Shown one piece after another: positions 16,594 to 26,000 of a stretch of 64,000 bases of DNA. Below the pieces are notes generated by a model, which saw nothing but the letters and a program-made list of their open reading frames with translations, was not told the DNA's origin and ran no database searches. The stretch is from the NCBI GenBank assembly GCA_964450955.1, contig CAYVFI010000004.1:124001-188000 (forward strand), read 5' to 3'. Made by a program: the position numbers and the translations under genes. Within the stretch, counting starts at the first letter, position 1. Every line of letters starts with the position of its first letter. This DNA is from CAYNWT01 sp964450955 (GTDB lineage: Bacteria > Planctomycetota > Planctomycetia > Planctomycetales > Planctomycetaceae).

Positions 16594-17039
16594 TCAGCAT
16601 TTTCCGTTTCGGATGACTTCGTAGGTTCAGCCGGGAGAACCGGAGCGGCCACAACCTGAAACAGCAGTCGTGGTGTTTTCTTACGGTTGATTGATCTGGT
16701 GATCTCGGTTCGCAGAGAACCCGAAACGCGTTCCAGTCGTTCAAGGATCTCACCGACCGGCGTTTGATCTGCAAACATCGGCCGGACAGTCACCAGCAGC
16801 TGCCCTGCATTGGGCGCGGGGACAACCGCTTCAACCAGTAGTCCGCTTAGGACATCGTCGCCGAAGTCGCCAAGCGTCATTTCAATTGTTCTTCCAACCT
16901 GCCGGCAAAGCTGCAGGTCTTTCCGGTCGTCTCGACCAGAAGGGTTTCGGAAGTAAGTTTGGGGGTCAACTCCATCATCAGAGTGAAGCTTCTGTGCATG
17001 ACGGCGCACGTTGGGTGACCGTTGTCGTTTTTTCTTCAA
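16590..17039 (-). CDS. rbfA: RbfA-like ribosome-binding factor
   Basis: 149 aa, TTG start at 17039 (MKKKRQRSPNVRR). The arrangement fits RbfA: basic N-terminus, RKDLQLCRQVGRTIEMTLGD, a central beta-alpha-beta region (LLVEAVVPAPNAGQLLVTVRP), and near the end the helix LRTEITRSINRKKTP followed by the strand RLLFQVV. RbfA is a KH-fold factor that matures the 30S subunit at 16S helix 1. It is not next to nusA-infB here. The tail (residues ~130-149) is an acidic extension. Coupled to the rtcB relic. The match is to a divergent planctomycete version. Confidence 0.72.
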   Translation of the reverse strand: MKKKRQRSPNVRRHAQKLHSDDGVDPQTYFRNPSGRDDRKDLQLCRQVGRTIEMTLGDFGDDVLSGLLVEAVVPAPNAGQLLVTVRPMFADQTPVGEILERLERVSGSLRTEITRSINRKKTPRLLFQVVAAPVLPAEPTKSSETENAE

Positions 17040-17173
17040 GAGGTTCTCTCACAAGCCATCGCGCAAAGCGGCGCGGGAAGAATCGGTGGGGGGCGAGAGC
17101 CTTACGTGTCAGCGAACACCGGAATCCGGCTACGCTCTTACTGTGCTGTTAACACACAACGAAGGCTCGACGG

Positions 17174-17203
17174 GCGAATGTTGGAAACGCGAATGTTGGA
17201 AAC
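17174..17203. repeat. two tandem 15-bp units
   Basis: The 15-mer gcgaatgttggaaac occurs twice head to tail in the ~270-nt spacer upstream of the rbfA-like gene. Nothing else in this spacer (17040-17313) was recognised. Could be a slippage duplication or an operator. Confidence 0.6.
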
Positions 17204-17313
17204 AATAGGCACGCATGAAGCCGGCCTCCACTGAAGAAAAGTGACATCAACAAGACACCCGCGCAAGTCAGAAGGTTCGCGCGAAGGGGCGTTGGTTCTC
17301 CGAGCCCTTGCAG

Positions 17314-17934
17314 CTAATCGCTGGTCTCGAACTTAGCCTGCATCACGTCATCGAATTTCATAGAGTGCGATGCATCAAACTGACGGCCGTCGGCGGGGAC
17401 AAACCGAGCGTGCAGCACAAGCGAGGCTCCGGAAGGGATCGACTCAACCGGAAGATCCAAAACATAGCCGGCGCCGATTGCGGCACTGCTCCACAGATCA
17501 CGAGCCTCAGTATCGCTGAAGGTCCACGTTCCGAGTTGCTGGTCACCGTTGGACGCGGATAGGTTCATCAGGCGGAGCTCAAGAGAACCGGGCAGTTTGA
17601 TTAGATCGCCGTCTTTGTCCACGGGCCTGACAACAGCGTGAACTTCACCGCCTTCGGTGACTCCAGTCAGCAGCTCATGAATTTCCAGATTCTCAACAGC
17701 GAATCCGGCCGCCAGTTGCTCCTGACGAGGAACCGAATCAGGATTCTTCAGCTGCGACCGCAGGGTTCCGGCTTCCTTTTGAGCCACAGCCACGACCTGT
17801 TCAGCTTCGGTCAGTTTCGCCTGAAGGTCTCGGATTCGGTCTTCACGCAGCCGCAATTGTGCTTCCAGAGGCTCATTTCCCCCCAGACTACACCCTGATA
17901 TCAGGCAGCAGCAGGAAAGAAGGAACAAACGCAT
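17314..17934 (-). CDS. lipoprotein with coiled coil, unknown function
   Basis: About 206 aa from ATG 17934; a longer frame reaches 18009 but the lipoprotein signal MRLFLLSCCCLISGC (lipobox LISGC) starts here. A coiled coil (EAQLRLREDRIRDLQAKLTEAEQVVAVAQKE, read in two pieces) spans about residues 25-60 after the lipid Cys. A beta-rich domain follows (VHAVVRPVDKDGDLIKL, LEIHELLTGVTEGG, LVLHARFVPADGRQFD). Probably anchored at the outer or inner membrane facing the periplasm. It is divergent from rpsO. Confidence 0.78.
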   Translation of the reverse strand: MRLFLLSCCCLISGCSLGGNEPLEAQLRLREDRIRDLQAKLTEAEQVVAVAQKEAGTLRSQLKNPDSVPRQEQLAAGFAVENLEIHELLTGVTEGGEVHAVVRPVDKDGDLIKLPGSLELRLMNLSASNGDQQLGTWTFSDTEARDLWSSAAIGAGYVLDLPVESIPSGASLVLHARFVPADGRQFDASHSMKFDDVMQAKFETSD

Positions 17935-18034
17935 CGCAGGGCTCTCAGGGGCTGGAGGGGTGGTGAATCGGGGTGGAAGGGTAAGAAAACCTCGGATTCG
18001 CCGATACACCGGTTGTGGCTAAGCCGATGCTGCT

Positions 18035-18062
18035 GTTGAAACTTAATTATTGCTTGGTAAAG
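18035..18062 (+). promoter_or_regulatory. candidate sigma70-type promoter for rpsO
   Basis: ttgaaa (18035-18040), a 16-nt AT-rich spacer, then taaagt (18057-18062). This is the most AT-rich stretch of the 200-nt gap between the divergent lipoprotein and rpsO. It would give a leader of about 65 nt, room for S15 autoregulation, but no specific fold was established. Confidence 0.4.
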
Positions 18063-18134
18063 TATTGGGCTTGGAAAAGAACGGCAGTACACCGGGCGTG
18101 TTCTTAAAGTCTTACGCCCCTAGAGGTTAGATGC

Positions 18135-18404
18135 ATGACGATTACTAAGGAACGTAAAGCCGAATTGGTCGGCGAGTTCAAGCAGGGCGACAACGATACT
18201 GGTTCACCCCAGGTTCAAATTGCCGTGCTGACCTCTCGCATTGAAGCGCTCACCGAGCACCTGCGTGATCATAAGAAAGATCACGCTGGTCGTCGTGGAC
18301 TGCTGATGCTGGTCAGTCGACGTCGTCGGCTGCTGGACTACCTGAAAAGTACTCAGGTCCAGGAGTATCGTGACATCATCGCGAAACTCGGAATTCGCAA
18401 GTAG
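18135..18404 (+). CDS. rpsO: 30S ribosomal protein S15
   Basis: 89 aa, exactly the usual length. Diagnostic segments: TGSPQVQIAVLTSRIEALTEHL, then DHKKDHAGRRGLLMLVSRRRRLLDYL, binding 16S rRNA helix h22 and the h20-22 junction. Followed 283 nt later by pnp, the classic rpsO-pnp order. The spacer contains a strong UUCG hairpin just after the stop. Confidence 0.98.
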   Translation: MTITKERKAELVGEFKQGDNDTGSPQVQIAVLTSRIEALTEHLRDHKKDHAGRRGLLMLVSRRRRLLDYLKSTQVQEYRDIIAKLGIRK

Positions 18405-18408
18405 CGCC

Positions 18409-18424
18409 GCGGCCTTCGGGCCGC
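18409..18424 (+). terminator. GC-rich UUCG hairpin after rpsO
   Basis: gcggcc-ttcg-ggccgc forms a perfect 6-bp stem with a stable UUCG tetraloop, four nt after the rpsO stop. No U-run follows, so it is a weak intrinsic terminator at best; it could instead be a processing or attenuation hairpin between rpsO and pnp. Confidence 0.5.
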
Positions 18425-18687
18425 ATTCCGGCGTTGCTTGTTCTGTAGGTGTCGGCACGCGTAGTTGTTTGGCGTGCCGAGTTTGGAATTGGAATTATTG
18501 GTTTGCTCTGCAGCCACGGGTTGTTCGCGGATTGCCGCGCCCGGTGGTGTCGAACTCGGCCTTCTCAAGCGAGAACTGCCCGAGTCTGTCGCACCCGAGC
18601 TGGTTTTAACGTGCGCACTTCGACGGTTCAGCCTGCGGCAAAAGTCCGCAGAGCACTACTCCGGGTTGTCCCGGGTCAGGAATCTTC

Positions 18688-20835
18688 GTGAAGGTCACAG
18701 TCAGTAAAGAGATCGCCGGCCGGCAGTTTTCATTTACCACCGGCCAGATTGGTCGGCAGGCTAGCGGTTGTATTATCACTCAGTACGGCGAAACCGCTGT
18801 TCTGACCGCTGCTCAAACAGGTCCTGGTCGCCCGGGCATCGACTTCTTCCCCCTTACCGTTGACTACCGCGAGCGCTTCGCAGCAGCCGGCAAGTTTGCT
18901 GGCGGTTTTCTGAAGCGAGAAGGTCGTCCGACAACAAAAGAGATTCTGACCTGCCGTTTGACGGACCGACCCATTCGTCCGCTGTTCCCCAAAGGATTCC
19001 GCGACGAAGTGCAGATTCAGGGCAACGTCATGTCGTGTGACGGTGAGAACGATCCGGATGTGGTCTTCCTGACCAGTGCCAGTGCTGCACTGAGTATCTC
19101 GGGAATGCCGTTTAACGGTCCGATTGCTGGTGTTCGAGTTGGCATGGTTGAGGGCGAACTGGTTCTTATGCCGACTGTTCAGCAGATGGAAGAGAGTTCG
19201 CTGGACCTCATTGTGGCTGGTTCAAAAGACTCAGTCCTGATGATCGAAGGATTCGCTGACCAGCTACCTGAGAAGGAGATGGGTGACGCGATCATGTTCG
19301 CTCACAAGGCGATCGTCGAACTGTGTGCTCTTCAGGAAGAACTCGCTGCCAAGGTCGGCAACGAAAAGACCCCATGGGAAGCACCTGCAGAGAACCCATT
19401 CTACGAACAGGTCAAAGCAGAATTCTACGACAAGATGATGGACGCAAAGGTTGATCCTTTGAAAGCCAATCGTCGTGAGAAGGGCGCTGCTGTTAAAGAA
19501 GCTGCGTTCGCCAAATTCTTCCCGGATGATGAAGTTGACGAAACGCCGGAAGGTCACACTCGCAAGCAACTGGGCGAAGCGCTTTACAAGCTGACTGCCA
19601 GGGTCATTCGTGACTCAATCCTGGACGGCAAGCGTATCGACGGCCGAGCTCCAGGCGATCTTCGTGAAGTCAACTGCGACGTCGGATTGCTTCCGAAGGT
19701 TCACGGTTCGGCCTTGTTCACACGCGGTGAAACTCAGTCGCTGGCCAACATTACGCTGGGTACTGTCCGTGACCAGCAGCGAGTTGATTCGCTGTTTGGT
19801 GAGCAGTCAAACCGCTTCATGTTGCACTACTACTTCCCATCATGGTCAGTTGGCGAGTGCCGTCCGATTCGTGGTCCTGGTCGTCGTGAAATCGGTCACG
19901 GTTGCCTGGCCGAACGTTCGGTCGCTCCACTACTGCCAAGTGCGGACAAGTTCCCGTACACGATTCGTGTCATCTCTGACATCACCGAATCTAACGGTAG
20001 TAGTTCGATGGCCAGTGTCTGCAGTGCCACTTTGGCTCTGATGGATGCTGGTGTGCCGATTGTTCAACCGGCTGCAGGAATCTCAATTGGCCTGGTCAAA
20101 GAAGAAGACCGGTTCATCCTGCTGACCGACATCATGGGTGACGAAGACCACTTCGGCGACATGGACTTCAAAGTGGCCGGTACCGGTCGCGGTGTGACTG
20201 GTATTCAGTTGGACCTGAAGATTCACGGTATCAACGAAGAGATCATCCGAGCCACCCTGGAACAGGCGAAGGAATCTCGCAAGGTTCTTTTACGAACCAT
20301 GCTGACAACCCTGAAACGTCCACGAGCCGACGTTGCCGAAGCCGCACCGCGACTTCTGCAGCACAAGATTGATCCTGAAAAAATCGGTCTGCTGATCGGC
20401 CCAGGCGGCAAAACCATCCGCGCGATTCAGGAAGAGTCTGGTGCTCAGATTGACGTGCAGGAAGACGGAACAGTCACAGTTAGTGGTGAGAACAAAGAGA
20501 AGGCCGAAAACTGCCTTGCTCGTATTGAAGCCCTGACCGAAGACATTCAGGTCGGTCGCGTCTACACCGGCAAAGTGAGTTCGGTCAAAGACTTCGGAGC
20601 CTTCATCGAAATCGCTCCTGGCAAAGACGGACTCTGTCACATCTCCGAACTATCAGATGGCTTCGTCAAGAACGTCGCCGACATCTGCAAGGTCGGTGAC
20701 ACGCTGGAAGTCAAAGTCATCGCCGTTGACGATCAGAACCGCGTGAAGCTCTCACGCAAAGTCCTGCTTGTTGCCGCTGCTGCTGAAGCAGGTGAAGGCG
20801 ACGGCGACGGTGGCGAAGACAAGGCCGACGACTAG
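18688..20835 (+). CDS. pnp: polyribonucleotide nucleotidyltransferase (PNPase)
   Basis: 715 aa with GTG start at 18688, 6-7 nt after AGGA. Two RNase PH-like domains: the first includes FFPLTVDYRERFAAAGKFAGGF and FLKREGRPTTKEIL; the second includes DGRAPGDLREVNCDVGLLPKVHGSALFTRGETQSL and the catalytic region VISDITESNGSSSMASVCS. Then a KH domain (IGLLIGPGGKTIRAIQEESG) and an S1 domain (YTGKVSSVKDFGAFIEIAPGKDG). It degrades RNA 3' to 5' by phosphorolysis and is a degradosome component in other bacteria. It ends in a short acidic Gly tail. Confidence 0.98.
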   Translation: MKVTVSKEIAGRQFSFTTGQIGRQASGCIITQYGETAVLTAAQTGPGRPGIDFFPLTVDYRERFAAAGKFAGGFLKREGRPTTKEILTCRLTDRPIRPLFPKGFRDEVQIQGNVMSCDGENDPDVVFLTSASAALSISGMPFNGPIAGVRVGMVEGELVLMPTVQQMEESSLDLIVAGSKDSVLMIEGFADQLPEKEMGDAIMFAHKAIVELCALQEELAAKVGNEKTPWEAPAENPFYEQVKAEFYDKMMDAKVDPLKANRREKGAAVKEAAFAKFFPDDEVDETPEGHTRKQLGEALYKLTARVIRDSILDGKRIDGRAPGDLREVNCDVGLLPKVHGSALFTRGETQSLANITLGTVRDQQRVDSLFGEQSNRFMLHYYFPSWSVGECRPIRGPGRREIGHGCLAERSVAPLLPSADKFPYTIRVISDITESNGSSSMASVCSATLALMDAGVPIVQPAAGISIGLVKEEDRFILLTDIMGDEDHFGDMDFKVAGTGRGVTGIQLDLKIHGINEEIIRATLEQAKESRKVLLRTMLTTLKRPRADVAEAAPRLLQHKIDPEKIGLLIGPGGKTIRAIQEESGAQIDVQEDGTVTVSGENKEKAENCLARIEALTEDIQVGRVYTGKVSSVKDFGAFIEIAPGKDGLCHISELSDGFVKNVADICKVGDTLEVKVIAVDDQNRVKLSRKVLLVAAAAEAGEGDGDGGEDKADD

Positions 20836-20888
20836 GCCAGAACCAAAGGCCGATGGGGACACCCAACGGCCGATTTTAACTTGCAATT

Positions 20889-20925
20889 ATGCACTCCCTC
20901 GGTTTCGGGGGAGTGCATTTTTTTT
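20889..20925 (+). terminator. rho-independent terminator of pnp
   Basis: A perfect 10-bp stem atgcactccc/gggagtgcat (20889-20898/20909-20918) with a 10-nt loop and an eight-T run ending at 20925. It lies 54 nt after the pnp stop. Confidence 0.92.
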
Positions 20926-21087
20926 GGCCAACGATTGCCGTCGCAGTAAGAACGATTGGTGATATGGTCATAGCCGGGGGTCATCGCCGGGCTCGTGAAA
21001 AACCTAAGCGAACCGTGCTGGCTTAAGCGATTCCAAACAATGATCGCTTCAGTAAATTTGCGGGCATTGACCCGATGATGTGAGAGT

Positions 21088-21897
21088 TTACTTGCCGGAC
21101 ATCGCAAGGATATTTGTAGCGACTTCTTCAAGCGTCGGATTCGAAATTTCTGGTTCAGGGGCCAGCGGGTACAACTGGGCTCCCGGCCGTGATACGAATG
21201 CTCCACGCATGCCAGCCCACAACGCTCCGGCGATGTCCCAACCATGAGCTGCGACCAACATGCAATCCCCGATGTCCTGGTCCATTTTGCGGGCTGCCCA
21301 ACGATACACGTGTGGATCTGGTTTGTAGATCCCCAGTTCTTCAATACTAAAACGATCGGTCAAATACTGTTGTAGGCCGGAGTTCTTCATCTGTTGCTTG
21401 ACGCCATTGATGGATGAATTAGTCAGAGTCACCAGCTTGATACCGGCATCAGCGAGTCTTTTTAAAGCCGGCGCGACGTCCGGATGCGGAGAAAGCGAGC
21501 GGATAGGTTCGATCGCTTTTTCGGCAGCTTCGGTGCTGATCTCGATGTCGTTGTTTTTCGCCACCATTTGCAGGGCCGCCGCGCCAATGGTCGTGAAGTG
21601 TTCGTAGCGATCAGCGACGGTCGCCACCAACGAATAGTGCAACATCGTTTTGAACCAGATCGGCAGCAGTTCACTTTTCCCGCCCAACGCATCGCCGACC
21701 GTTTTCTTGAGTGGCGAAAGGTCCAACAACGTTTCGTTGACGTCAAGAAAGATAACGTTTGGGCGAGTGCGATTCTTGAATGCGGAGGCCTGTGACTTTG
21801 AGCTCTGAGCAACCGCGACCGCACCCGTACCGACGCTTGTGGCGATAATTTTGGTCATGAAGTTCCTTCTATTGGATGATGAATCTCGGTTGGTCAT
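21088..21897 (-). CDS. exported type II haloacid dehalogenase-like HAD hydrolase
   Basis: 269 aa. HAD motif I is FLDVNETLLDLS (nucleophile Asp), motif II VTLTNSS, motif III Lys in YKPDPHVYRWAARKM, and motif IV in MLVAAHGWDIAGALWAGM. Spacing matches type II L-2-haloacid dehalogenases. Unusually there is an N-terminal twin-arginine-like leader (SNRRNFMTKIIATS, then a hydrophobic segment to VAVAQ), implying Tat export. An internal ATG at 21858 has an SD-like sequence, but that motif is created by the Arg codons; ATG 21897 also has AAGGG upstream and is preferred. Dehalogenation itself is inferred from family. Confidence 0.85.
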   Translation of the reverse strand: MTNRDSSSNRRNFMTKIIATSVGTGAVAVAQSSKSQASAFKNRTRPNVIFLDVNETLLDLSPLKKTVGDALGGKSELLPIWFKTMLHYSLVATVADRYEHFTTIGAAALQMVAKNNDIEISTEAAEKAIEPIRSLSPHPDVAPALKRLADAGIKLVTLTNSSINGVKQQMKNSGLQQYLTDRFSIEELGIYKPDPHVYRWAARKMDQDIGDCMLVAAHGWDIAGALWAGMRGAFVSRPGAQLYPLAPEPEISNPTLEEVATNILAMSGK

Positions 21898-22298
21898 CGG
21901 TTTCCCTTCTGGGTATCAAATAGATTTCGTTCCCGGGCGACTCTCCGCGACTGGCTTCGCACCGTCCAGCCTGGGCGGCGGACGGCCAATTGTTTTTCTC
22001 GCCGTCTGAACGATCGCGGCTGTCTGGTTCTTGACGGTGAGCCAGACAACAGTAATTGATCGTTGCCCGATTCAACTCCTGCAAAAGAAAGCAAAACCTG
22101 TGCCAACACACTACGAAGCAACCTTGCACCGAAGATCCGTGTTAACGCGTGCGACAGACGGAACGACATTGCCACGTCCCGTTCAAGTGGTCCAGCGTTT
22201 GCAGTGTGGCTTCGCTCAGCGTAAGTCGCGTGCCCGCATTCTTCGCTGCGCGAATGGCGACTGTTAACCCCCACCGTTAGACGACGAAAGAATCAAGC
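21898..22298. other. intergenic region without a recognised gene
   Basis: 400 nt between the divergent HAD and DoxX genes. No frame shows convincing coding features. On the minus strand around 22190-22270 one frame reads TVAIRAAKNAGTRLTLSEA, which could be a decayed coding remnant, but no family could be named. Promoters of both neighbours should be here. Confidence 0.4.
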
Positions 22299-22739
22299 AT
22301 GAATGTCCTGTCCACTGACACGACCAATTCTGACAAGACTTTTGGATTGGAAAATCAATCGCTCGCGTTCCTCATCGCGCGAGTTGGCCTGGGCGTCAAT
22401 TTGCTTCTTCATGGCGTTGTGCGAATGCCTAATCTGAGTGGCTTCGTGAACGGGATGGAGACCAAGTTCGCCGAATCGCTGTTGCCGATGTTTATGGTGA
22501 CGCCGATGGCTTACGCGATCCCCGTCGTCGAAATGATCATCGGATTGATGTTATTGCTGGGCATCACGACCCGATACGCGCTGACCGGGGCGGCGGTTCT
22601 AATGATGGTGCTGACCACCGGGTGTTGCTTCGTGCAAGACTGGGGGCCGATCAATTCGCAAATGTTTTTGCTGGTATTGGCCGCGTTCCTAATCGCCAAC
22701 CTGCGACACAACCGCTGCTGTCTGACCAAAGACTTTTAG
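22299..22739 (+). CDS. DoxX-family membrane protein
   Basis: 146 aa with four membrane helices: LAFLIARVGLGVNLLLHGVV, TPMAYAIPVVEMIIGLMLLLG, ALTGAAVLMMVLTTGCCFV and QMFLLVLAAFLIANL. The conserved first-helix pattern (ARVGLGVNLLLHG) and the short loop with MPNLSGFVNGM fit DoxX/DoxD-like proteins, which associate with quinone or thiosulfate/redox enzymes. A decayed SDR start follows 90 nt downstream, suggesting the partner oxidoreductase was lost. Confidence 0.87.
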   Translation: MNVLSTDTTNSDKTFGLENQSLAFLIARVGLGVNLLLHGVVRMPNLSGFVNGMETKFAESLLPMFMVTPMAYAIPVVEMIIGLMLLLGITTRYALTGAAVLMMVLTTGCCFVQDWGPINSQMFLLVLAAFLIANLRHNRCCLTKDF

Positions 22740-22828
22740 GATCGACAGCGAACGACGCTAAACGAACAACTAACCGAACCAATTGACCGAACCAGTTGAC
22801 CAGACTCGATCAAGGAAACGAAACAACT

Positions 22829-22897
22829 GTGACCCAAACATCAAGAAGTGTAATCGTCACCGGCGGATCGGGCGGTGGCGTTTGGCACGTTCGATAA
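22829..22897 (+). pseudogene. SDR oxidoreductase N-terminal relic
   Basis: A GTG after AAGGA begins MTQTSRSVIVTGGSGGG, the nucleotide-binding opening of short-chain dehydrogenases (TGGSGGIG type), but the frame then reads VWHVR and stops. Only about 17 residues of the Rossmann start remain. The break is near 22879. The remaining ~160 nt to the FtsK-like stop show nothing recognisable. Confidence 0.55.
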
Positions 22898-23056
22898 GCG
22901 TCCCTGCTTTGTTCCACTGCCACACCAGACCACTGGATTAAAACCTTGCGGGGCCTGGTTACGATGTTTTGTTGCAGCAAGCTCGGTGATTTATCTTAAG
23001 CTTTGCCTTCGCACGATGGTGTCTGGGCGTGGATTTTGCCGCGGCGCTGCTGGCGA

Positions 23057-26000
23057 CTACTCGATGGTCCAGCCGTCCAATTCGTCTACCGTTTCGGGCT
23101 CGGTGGGAGCGGTCTCAAGGGTTGGTTCTTCCCTGGCAGCGACTGCAACCGGTTCGACTTCGCCGTTGATCTCTCGTGCAGTTTGCGTAATCCAGTCGGC
23201 GCTGGCGGTTCCGTAGGGACGGAATTTTTCGGCCGAACCGACTTCTTCGACGTACAGGAGAGCGCGGTTTGGCCCAAGGCGCGAACCGACGGGTGAGTCG
23301 ATGAGGTTTGATGAGTCGGTGCTGTTCATCTGGAAACAGATTCGCAATTCGAACTCACGCAGTGATTGGGTGGAGAGCCAGCGGGTGGTGTTGCTGTATG
23401 TGTCACACCAGACAAGTGCGTGAACGCCCAGCGACGGGCCTTCTTTGATGATCTCAGCAAACAGTTTGTTGCAGCTGACGGTTTTTTCACCTCCGCCATC
23501 GAAGCCGCCGAATCCAAAATCGTCGTCGTCCTTACGAAGATCTCTGAATCGGCTCAGGCCGTTCACCACGATGTAAATTGGCGGCTCGTCAACAAGTCCC
23601 TCAGAATCTCGTCGGGCGATCTCTTTGCGAATTTCGCCCACAGCCGCTTCAGTGCCTCGCAAATCGACCATTTTAGTTTTGTGCGGCAACTGGTCCGTCA
23701 GCGTGTTCCAGATAGCGTCTTCGTCCGAACGTTCGCCGGCGTCGAAAATGTAGACTCGCCCAACGTCTTCGTTTGGCGAGGCCGGTTCCGGCGTGACCTG
23801 CGAGGCGACGCTAATAGCGCTCATGAGAAGTGTGCCGCGGGCGAGACCTTCGTTCTGACCGACGATCAGCAGGTTGTGTCCGCTTTGACGTCTCAGCGGG
23901 ACGTAGGTCGATTCCTTAATCGCGACCGGTTCGCCCAGCCACAAACGCAGCGAACGCGGAGCGGTCTGCGATTCTTCTTCGCGGATGGCTTTAGTAAGAG
24001 CAATATTGTTTGCGGGTTGAGCCGGAATGTTGCCTTCGAACACGACCAGTGGTCGTACTTCGTTGGCGTGGCGTTCGTTGATAATCTTGTGTAGGTACCG
24101 TTCGCGGCGTTCGTCATCCAGCCACGCGATTTGGAACGGATGGTTGCCTTCCATGGTTCCATTTGAATCGTTGTAGATTGCGTCACCGGGCCGCGACAGC
24201 AGGCGGGCAGCCATGTTGTCTTCGCTAAGAATCAGATGGGAGTCCGCTTCGCTGCACTGCAGGGCAATCCGAACAGCAATTTGACCCATCGTGCTGCGAG
24301 CCAGACTGTAGGCTCCACCAAGTGTTTGCGAACCAAGCAGGACGTGGATACCGAACGCGCGACCCTGGCGAACCAAACGGTCGAGCAGTAGACCGGCTTG
24401 CTGCGCGATCTGGTCGTCATCGACGAAGAACTCCTGAAATTCATCAATGACCAGCATCAGCCGGGGCATGACCGCATCAGGATTCGCATCTCGGTACGCT
24501 GCGACATCCTGCACGCCCTGATCGCGGAAGATATCGCCGCGTTCCTGCAAAATCGAATCCAGTTTGCGCAAGACGCTTAGCCCGAATTCGCGGTCACTTT
24601 CGATGGCGATGACGCGTGCATGCGGCAACCGATTGGACGCGTAAGTCTTGAACTCGACACCCTTCTTAAAGTCGATCAGATAAAACTGAACCTCGTCCGC
24701 GCTGTAGTGCAGCGCGATGTTGGTTACGAGAATGTGTAGTAGTGTCGATTTACCGGAACCAGTTTTACCGGCGATCATGACGTGCTGCGACGTGCCGCGG
24801 CCGAGTTGCAGGTGTTGTAATTTTGTGGCACCGGCGCGGCCCAGTGGGCAACTGATGCCTTTGCGACTGTCTTGTGTCCAGAACGCTTCGGGTGATGGTG
24901 CGATGCGTTCGAACGCGACTTCAACGTGTCGGGCGTCACGCGATTCTTCGCCGACGTTGCGAATGATCTGACTGAACTCAGTGGACGCCGGCGGCGGTTC
25001 CAAAGTTAATGGCAGTTCGCGGTAGACCGGGTGATCCCAGACGAATTGGTCTTTCTTCCAATCCATGCATGTGGCGTACTTCGCCAGGTCGCCGATTTGG
25101 AAACCACGCGGCATGTCTTGCCGGGCGTCGTAGCTCATTAAAGTGTGCACGCCGCAGCGTGGTCCGCTGCTCATGATGGCGGTCAGGCGTTTGGCCGCAT
25201 CGTCACTGAAGTTGAATGGGAAGTTGGCGACGACGAGAAAGTGGTACGGTTCTGCAACTTCACCGGCTTGCTTGTTGTATTCCTGAATCGTTGAAAACTC
25301 GTTTCGCAGATACGTCTGGAACACGTTCTCCATGTGTTCGGTAAGGTCCAGCAAGCGCTTGCTGATTTGCTGCTCTTCGGTCCAAATACGACTGGTAACC
25401 AGGACGTCGTCGTAATCGGCCAGATGCATGAAGGCAGAGAAGTTCTCGCCCAGACCGACGGGGTCAATAATGGTGAACCGTACTTTCCCGGGCGGCAGTG
25501 ATGTAAGCAGCCTAAGCATTGTTGTTTGCAGTAAAGCGACGCCTTCGTCACGTCCGCCGTCGTCTGTTTTCAAAAGCAACGACATTTCGTCGGGGAACCG
25601 CAGCAATGCGGGCATGTTGAACCGGGTGGGTTCGACGGCCAGTTCTTCGTGTTGTGAAACGCCGCCTTCAATGCTGTCGATATTGATATCCAAATCGCCC
25701 ACGGGAATGACTTCAGTGGGTTCCCTGCTGGGTTCCCACTTTGTCGTGAGCTGTTCCCATGAAGGGAAGCCGTTGCTCACCCGGTTGGCGATGTCGTGGT
25801 GCGCGTTTGCGAAGTCGGCGAAGCCTGTCTTCCACGACTTCGACATTTCGGCCCAGGCGGCGGATGCTTCGGCGTTGATGCTGGCCACACTGTCTGTGTG
25901 CTGTTTGGTCATCAAGTCCTGTTGCGAGTTCAAACGGTTGTCCAGCGAACTAGACAAGGCAGGGTACTTTTCGTCGGCTTCCCTGGACCGCCGCTCTCGA

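Noticed and set aside
21894..22274. 126-aa minus-strand frame between HAD and DoxX
   Set aside because: No domain, Ser/Arg-rich composition, and it runs into the HAD start region; treated as non-coding.
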